Origin: Magnetococcales bacterium
Lineage (GTDB): Bacteria; Pseudomonadota; Magnetococcia; Magnetococcales; DC0425bin3
Direction: 5' to 3'
DNA: 41,012 bases
NCBI GenBank assembly: GCA_015228935.1
Contig: JADGCO010000036.1
Span: 1-41,012, forward strand
Under the pieces are notes generated by a model. That model had not been told where the DNA came from, made no database searches, and worked only from the letters and a program-made list of their open reading frames with translations. This document shows positions 36,329 through 41,012 of this stretch, piece after piece; within the stretch, counting starts at the first letter, position 1, and each line of letters starts with the position of its first letter. A program made the position numbers and the translations under genes.

Positions 36329-39300
36329 GTGGCCCCACCGAAAAACGAGTTCATCCATAAGCGCAAGCTGGCCAAGGATAAAAGAGACTCCCTGCTGCGA
36401 GAGGTGTTTGGCGTCCTGCTGATCGGGGTCAATGCCTTTCTGGTGGTGAGTCTGGTCACCTTCAGTCGGGATGACGCCTCCTTCAACAATACGGGCGGCG
36501 AGGTCATTCACAACATGGCCGGTCTGTCCGGGGCTTATCTGGCGGATGTCATGTTCCAGGTTTTTGGTCTGGCTGTCGCCTGGGTGCCTCTGGTGCTGGC
36601 CATGATCAGCTTCCGTTTATTGCGGAAAAGCTCGCTTGCCCTGCTTCTGGAGCAGTTCATCTCCCTGCCCATGCTGACCCTGGTCTCTGCCCTGCTGGCC
36701 ACGGTCCTGGTCCCCCCGGAAATGACGCCATGGCTCCCGGCCGGACCGGGTGGGGTCACGGGGCTTTTCGGTTCCAACGCCCTGACCTATACCCTCGGTA
36801 CGCCGATCACTGTCCTGCTGTTGGGTGTTTTGGGTTTGATCTCCCTGTTCATTCTGACCCATTTTTCCCCAGGCCGGTTTATGGGGATTTTTGGCGGAGA
36901 GAGTTCCGGCAAAGGCAAAAAATCGGACTCCGGCAGGCATGACCCGGTCAAACAACATCCGCAGCACCAGGAATTGCCACACCATCAACCAGCGGCTGCC
37001 CGTACCTCGCCCGGCATTGTGCGGCGAGGTGTCAATCTGGTGGGAAACGGCATTCGCCTCACGGCGACCGGAACAAGTGCCCTGGTCGTGGGGGGGGTCG
37101 TCGGCAGTTTTGGCCTGCTTGGCAGGGGAGTCAAAAAAGGGTTTGGTTGGTTGGGAAACATGCGTGTTCCACTCCTGCCTAGACCTGGCCGCTCCTCGCC
37201 GGTCACGCCTCCGCTTCCCGCGCCTCCGCCTCTCCAGGAAGCCAAACCCGTACAGGACGCCGAGCCTGGACCAGCCGATATTTTCCAGGCTGATGCAGAA
37301 CGTGTCGAGCCGTCTATCGATCCGGTTCCCGAGGTTATGCACCTGGAACCGGTTCTTGATATCGATCCGGTCGCCGAGAAGAGGCAGAGTGTTCCCCCTG
37401 CTGCGCCGGCCTCCCATGAGAACGAGCCTGTTTTCGATCCGGAACCGGAGTTGAGCCTGCCGCCGGTCGCTTCTGCAACCGGACCTGAAGCATCCCGGTC
37501 GCCATCCGAACCGGTTCCGCCGCCAATGGCTCCCGTCATCATGCCCGCCGCGCCCCGGATGCAACCTGAGCCGGATGCATCCCGGATCATTTCATCGCCA
37601 TTTTCGCATCGGCAGCGGATGGCTCCCCCCGCGCCGACCCAGGAGGGATCTCCCGAGGAATTTTCCTTTCCTCCGACCGTGGTGCCCATCACCTCGCCGA
37701 CATCCGCCGCCATTTCGCCGGCCATGCATGCGGAGAGTTCGGATGATGATCCCGATTTGCCGCCCCGGGAATTGTCGGTTGGGCCTTGGGGCTTGCGCCC
37801 GAGTGCGACTTCATCGCCGGATGCGGTTCCAGCGGAGAAAAATGTCTCCCAGACCCCTGCGGAGAAACATGTTCCCCATGCCTCTGACAAAACCTCCTCC
37901 GGCGGGGCGATCCATTCCCCTCCCCAGTGGATTACCCGGGTATTGGCCCGTTCGCATCCAGAGGCCGTATCCTCGTTGCCGGTGGTTGACAAGACCCCAC
38001 CTGCATCTGGTGCCGCGCTGCCTGGTGTTTCCAAAAGCACCTTGTCTCGCGCCCAAGGTGTATTCGAACCGCGACACGCACCTCCTTCCGTCTCTCCGGA
38101 AAACACCCTGTCCCGGGAACAGGGTACCCCGCAGACGGGGCATGAATCTTCTCCCGACTCTTCCCCTGCCAGCGCGTCATCTCCGGTGCAGGATGCCCTG
38201 GAGTCACGGCATGAACCTTCTTTCGATTCTCCTGCGGCAGGCATGTTTTCTCCGGAACAAGCGGCCCCTGAGTCACGGCATGAACCCTCTCTCGATGTAT
38301 CGGCAAAGAAGTTGATGTCGCCGGTACCAGGTGCCCCTGAGCCGCAGCGTGAACCCTCTCTCGATGTATCGGCAACAGGGGTGATGTCGCCGCTACAAAG
38401 TGCCCCTGAGCCGCAGCGTGAACCCTCGCTCGATGTATCGGCAACAGGGGTGATGTCGCCGCTACAAAGTGCCCCTGAGCCGCAGCGTGAACCCTTTCTG
38501 GATGGTGCGGAGAACGATGTATCCCAAGAGCATCTCTCTCCCGAGCCAGGGCATGCACCTCCTCTCAGACCGGTGATCCTGGAGGTCAAATCATCCCGAA
38601 AACCGGACGAGGATCCTTTTGGCGATGAACAGGAATCTGGCATGGCTGCCGCGCCGGATCCGTTACTGACATCCCCTCTGCCTTCCTTGCAACCATTTCT
38701 GGATACCGCTCCCCGGCCCATGCAGCCGGTAGCGGACACTGCCGGACCTGTTCGGACGGATCATGGACGGATGGCAAGTGACTTGGCCGGGGATATGCCT
38801 GCCGGTTCTCCAAGCGGCCATGACGGCAGTACCCATGCCGGAACAGGCGCAATGAGGGGCTTTCATTCCGGACTGGATCAGGTGGCAGAAGCGGATACGG
38901 CGGTTGGCGGCATTCATTCCGGACTGGATCAGGTGGCAGAAGCGGATACGGTGGTTACCGAATCGGATACGATGACCGAATCGGATATCCTGGAGGATTC
39001 TCTCGCCGGTCCCGAAGAGGATCTCCTTGCCCAGGCAAGGCGTGCCCAGATGCTGGATTCGGGAGATGTGGAAGAGTTTTTTCCGGGTCTGGACACGGCA
39101 GCCGACACCCCGGATGAGTCACCCGATGAAATTCCGGACGTGAATAAAACCCTTTTGCCGCCAATCTCCATTCTGGCACCCAAGCCACCCAACGTGCATC
39201 GCGAGGCGGACCGCCAGGTCCTGGAGATGAAGTCGCGCCTGATCGAACACAAACTGGCCGACTTCAAGGTCAAAGGCCAGGTGATCGATGCCCGGCCCGG

Positions 39301-40681
39301 CCCAGTGGTGACAACCTTCGAATTGGATCCGGCACCCGGTCTCAAGGCCTCCAAGGTGATCGGTCTGGCCGATGATCTGGCCCGTTCCATATCGGCCCTT
39401 TCGGTGCGGGTGGTCGGCAATATTCCCGGCAAGAGTGTCATTGGTATCGAAGTTCCGAACGACAACCGGGAAACCGTCTATCTGCGGGAAATTCTTGAAT
39501 CGGAGACGTTCGTTTCCCAATCACAGAAAAATCCCTTGAGCGTGGCGCTCGGGTGTGACATCAACGGCAATCCGGTGGTGGCGGACCTGGCCCGCATGCC
39601 CCATCTTTTGGTGGCCGGGACCACAGGGTCCGGCAAGTCCGTGGCCCTCAATGCCATGATCTGTTCCATTCTGTACCGCAACACCCCCGAACATGTCCGG
39701 TTTTTGATGGTGGATCCGAAAATGTTGGAACTCTCCATTTATGAAGGGATTCCACATTTGCTGGCCCCGGTGGTTACCGAGGTCAAGAAAGCCGCGACCC
39801 TGATCAAGTGGGCCGTGGCGGAAATGGAACAGCGCTATCATCTCATGTCGGAATTGTCGGTGCGCAATCTGGCCGGCTACAACCGTCATATCCGCGAATT
39901 TCGCCGTACCGGCCAGGTTCCCACCCGCAAGGTGAAGGTGGGATTCGATCCGGAAACCGGTCTGCCGGTGGAGAAAGAGGTACCCCTGCCCCTGGAAACC
40001 AAACCCCTGATCGTCATTGTTGTGGACGAGCTGGCCGATTTGATGATGCAGGTCGGCAAGGAGGTGGAACCTGGTATTGCCCGGCTGGCCCAGATGGCCC
40101 GGGCTGCCGGACTCCATTTGATTCTTGCCACCCAACGTCCCTCGGTGGATGTCATCACCGGCTTGATCAAGGCCAATTTTCCCACCCGTCTGGCCTTTCA
40201 GGTGGCCACCCGGATTGACTCCCGCACCATTCTCGACGCCAGCGGTGCCGAACGTCTGTTGGGCATGGGCGACGGACTCTATCTTCCCCCCGGGACCTCC
40301 CACATGCAACGGGTCCATGCCCCCTTTGTGGCCGATGGGGAGGTTCAGGAGCTGGTTGAATTTCTCAAGACAACCGGTCAACCCCAATACGACGCCTCCG
40401 TTCTGGTGGAACGGGATGACGACGATGACGATGAATCCGCTTTCGGCGGCCCTGGTTTGCGTGCAGATGGCGACGATGGCGATTATGATGAACTCTATGA
40501 CCAGGCCGTCGATATCGTCCTGCGTGCCCGCAAGGTGAGCGCCAGCATGATCCAGCGCTACTTCAAGATCGGCTACAACCGCGCCTCGCGCATTGTCGAA
40601 CGCATGGAGAAAGATGGGTTGATTTCGGAGTCCAACTCCCAGGGAAAACGCGAGGTTCTGGTCCCGGCCCGGCCTGAATAA
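36329..40681 (+). CDS. ftsK: DNA translocase FtsK with an exceptionally long linker
   Basis: This 1450-residue FtsK is large; the E. coli protein is 1329 and most are about 800. Residues 25-180 hold the four membrane helices that anchor it at the septum. Residues 190-935 form a Pro/Ser/Ala/Glu-rich linker with several tandem repeats. The motor domain (about 940-1370) has VTTFELDPAPGLKASKV, Walker A GTTGSGKS (about 1097-1104), Walker B LIVIVVDELADLMM (about 1227-1240) and ILATQRPSVDVITGLIKANFPTRLAFQV. The C-terminal gamma winged helix (about 1388-1445) has YDQAVDIVL and GYNRASRIVERMEKDGLI, which reads KOPS-type sites. The start is GTG 36329 with GGAG ten bases upstream, four bases after the RNase J stop. 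FtsK moves chromosome termini for dimer resolution at division. Confidence 0.95.
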   Translation: MAPPKNEFIHKRKLAKDKRDSLLREVFGVLLIGVNAFLVVSLVTFSRDDASFNNTGGEVIHNMAGLSGAYLADVMFQVFGLAVAWVPLVLAMISFRLLRKSSLALLLEQFISLPMLTLVSALLATVLVPPEMTPWLPAGPGGVTGLFGSNALTYTLGTPITVLLLGVLGLISLFILTHFSPGRFMGIFGGESSGKGKKSDSGRHDPVKQHPQHQELPHHQPAAARTSPGIVRRGVNLVGNGIRLTATGTSALVVGGVVGSFGLLGRGVKKGFGWLGNMRVPLLPRPGRSSPVTPPLPAPPPLQEAKPVQDAEPGPADIFQADAERVEPSIDPVPEVMHLEPVLDIDPVAEKRQSVPPAAPASHENEPVFDPEPELSLPPVASATGPEASRSPSEPVPPPMAPVIMPAAPRMQPEPDASRIISSPFSHRQRMAPPAPTQEGSPEEFSFPPTVVPITSPTSAAISPAMHAESSDDDPDLPPRELSVGPWGLRPSATSSPDAVPAEKNVSQTPAEKHVPHASDKTSSGGAIHSPPQWITRVLARSHPEAVSSLPVVDKTPPASGAALPGVSKSTLSRAQGVFEPRHAPPSVSPENTLSREQGTPQTGHESSPDSSPASASSPVQDALESRHEPSFDSPAAGMFSPEQAAPESRHEPSLDVSAKKLMSPVPGAPEPQREPSLDVSATGVMSPLQSAPEPQREPSLDVSATGVMSPLQSAPEPQREPFLDGAENDVSQEHLSPEPGHAPPLRPVILEVKSSRKPDEDPFGDEQESGMAAAPDPLLTSPLPSLQPFLDTAPRPMQPVADTAGPVRTDHGRMASDLAGDMPAGSPSGHDGSTHAGTGAMRGFHSGLDQVAEADTAVGGIHSGLDQVAEADTVVTESDTMTESDILEDSLAGPEEDLLAQARRAQMLDSGDVEEFFPGLDTAADTPDESPDEIPDVNKTLLPPISILAPKPPNVHREADRQVLEMKSRLIEHKLADFKVKGQVIDARPGPVVTTFELDPAPGLKASKVIGLADDLARSISALSVRVVGNIPGKSVIGIEVPNDNRETVYLREILESETFVSQSQKNPLSVALGCDINGNPVVADLARMPHLLVAGTTGSGKSVALNAMICSILYRNTPEHVRFLMVDPKMLELSIYEGIPHLLAPVVTEVKKAATLIKWAVAEMEQRYHLMSELSVRNLAGYNRHIREFRRTGQVPTRKVKVGFDPETGLPVEKEVPLPLETKPLIVIVVDELADLMMQVGKEVEPGIARLAQMARAAGLHLILATQRPSVDVITGLIKANFPTRLAFQVATRIDSRTILDASGAERLLGMGDGLYLPPGTSHMQRVHAPFVADGEVQELVEFLKTTGQPQYDASVLVERDDDDDDESAFGGPGLRADGDDGDYDELYDQAVDIVLRARKVSASMIQRYFKIGYNRASRIVERMEKDGLISESNSQGKREVLVPARPE
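38261..38502 (+). repeat. 69-bp tandem repeat array in the ftsK linker
   Basis: Units start at 38261, 38330, 38399 and 38468 (the last partial) and encode SAPEPQREPSLDVSATGVMSP-type sequence of 23 residues. The second and third units differ at almost no base. More diverged relatives of the unit can be seen upstream to about 38050. The array lies in the disordered linker, where length changes should be tolerated. Confidence 0.92.
38864..38956 (+). repeat. 51-bp direct duplication in the ftsK linker
   Basis: The unit CATTCCGGACTGGATCAGGT... starts at 38864 and again at 38915, encoding HSGLDQVAEADTAVGGI and then HSGLDQVAEADTVV. It is followed by a short SDTMTESD repeat. The two copies are nearly identical over 42 bases. 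Confidence 0.88.
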
Positions 40682-40687
40682 ATACGA

Positions 40688-40909
40688 GTGGATCGATACC
40701 ACGCCCCGGGCCAGACCCCGGTTCGCAACCGTCCGCTCTTCGTGGCAAACTCACTGGCACCCAACGTCCATGAAAAACTCAAGGAACAAGGCATCCATGG
40801 CAAACCGTTGCGCGCCATCACAGGCAGGGATCTGGCCTTGTTGATCATGCAAAGGCTGACAGATCCATGTTTTCATGTTGAGTTGGAGTTCAGACGGATT
40901 TTTATGTAA
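40688..40909 (+). CDS. Possible short unrecognised protein after ftsK
   Basis: A GTG seven bases after the ftsK stop opens 73 codons. The middle part (VHEKLKEQGIHGKPLRAITGRDLALLIMQRL) looks coding by composition, but no ribosome site is visible and I recognise no family. It may be a small gene, a decayed fragment or chance. The rest of the 331-base end region is AT-rich (about 40905-40975) and then holds an inverted repeat at the window edge. Confidence 0.25.
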   Translation: MDRYHAPGQTPVRNRPLFVANSLAPNVHEKLKEQGIHGKPLRAITGRDLALLIMQRLTDPCFHVELEFRRIFM

Positions 40910-40991
40910 TAATATTTAAATGACTTAGAAAATGTCTGATAACTTGTTCATTTCAAGAAAAACGAATGAAAAACTGGGATGGAGGTCCAGG

Positions 40992-41012
40992 AGGAAGGGC
41001 TGTGCCCTTCCT
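40992..41012. repeat. Inverted repeat at the window edge, REP-like or terminator stem
   Basis: AGGAAGGGC and its exact complement flank TGT, and the sequence before it (GGAGGTCCAGG) could extend the stem if the complement continues beyond base 41012. It could be a repetitive extragenic palindrome or the stem of a terminator; the window ends before any T-tract could be seen. Confidence 0.5.

Noticed and set aside
36985-38739. Minus-strand open frame of 584 codons opposite the ftsK linker
   Set aside because: Ser/Gly/Cys-rich translation of the repeat array; no family pattern or ribosome site. It arises from the repeated low-complexity linker.

Overview
The window looks like chromosomal DNA of a Gram-negative proteobacterium. 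It has outer-membrane lipoproteins, a beta-barrel protein, type IV pilus ATPases, Tat translocase genes, recA, parC and ftsK. Moderately high GC, an alphaproteobacterial-looking ParC (Gln in the quinolone-pocket motif HPHGDQ), several PD-(D/E)XK/DUF4351-type proteins and large TIR/TPR and FGE-sulfatase accessory proteins would fit a Magnetococcales-like lineage. That placement is inference; no rRNA gene is present to prove it.

Layout. (1) 38-8139, minus strand: a run reading outer-membrane barrel protein -> seven-SLBB polysaccharide export protein -> cstA -> ybdD -> a possible 29-codon ORF -> an unrecognised protein. (2) 8322-10336, minus: a low-complexity lipoprotein with its own promoter, a palindrome in the leader and a clear intrinsic terminator. 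(3) 10600-14022, minus: recA followed by parC. (4) 14357-19150, plus: pilT, two FlgO-like lipoproteins, pilU and a REC-PAS-GGDEF diguanylate cyclase. This reads as a pilus retraction and c-di-GMP module. (5) 19220-21767: an Rpn/DUF4351-like nuclease and a Crp/Fnr regulator (minus), divergent from an ElyC/YdcF-family envelope gene (plus). (6) 21792-25782, minus: a membrane-anchored spermidine-synthase-like protein, then YjfI (DUF2170), PspA/IM30 and YjfK (DUF2491) homologues. Both internal spacers of this unit are filled by different tandem repeat arrays. (7) 25805-31948, plus: an accessory island with an FGE-sulfatase protein carrying a degenerate HsdR_N-like N-terminus, a coiled-coil protein and its truncated paralogue, a 3' remnant of a second FGE gene, a frame-disrupted PD-(D/E)XK nuclease and a TIR-STAND-TPR protein. 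(8) 32058-40681, plus: a CcmI-like TPR protein, tatABC, RNase J and a very long ftsK, with overlaps or very short gaps from tatC onward.

The most interesting part is the 25.8-31.9 kb island. It holds effector and sensor domain types known from bacterial conflict systems (TIR, STAND NTPase, PD-(D/E)XK nuclease, FGE-sulfatase domain) and shows gene duplication followed by decay. The PspA operon with repeat-filled spacers is the second. A recurring feature is short tandem duplication: 20 bp x 10, 50 bp x 4, 45 bp x 2 in recA, 51 bp x 2 in tatB, 69 bp and 51 bp arrays in ftsK, and 138 bp x 6 in the TIR gene. No tRNA, rRNA, CRISPR array or intact insertion sequence was recognised.
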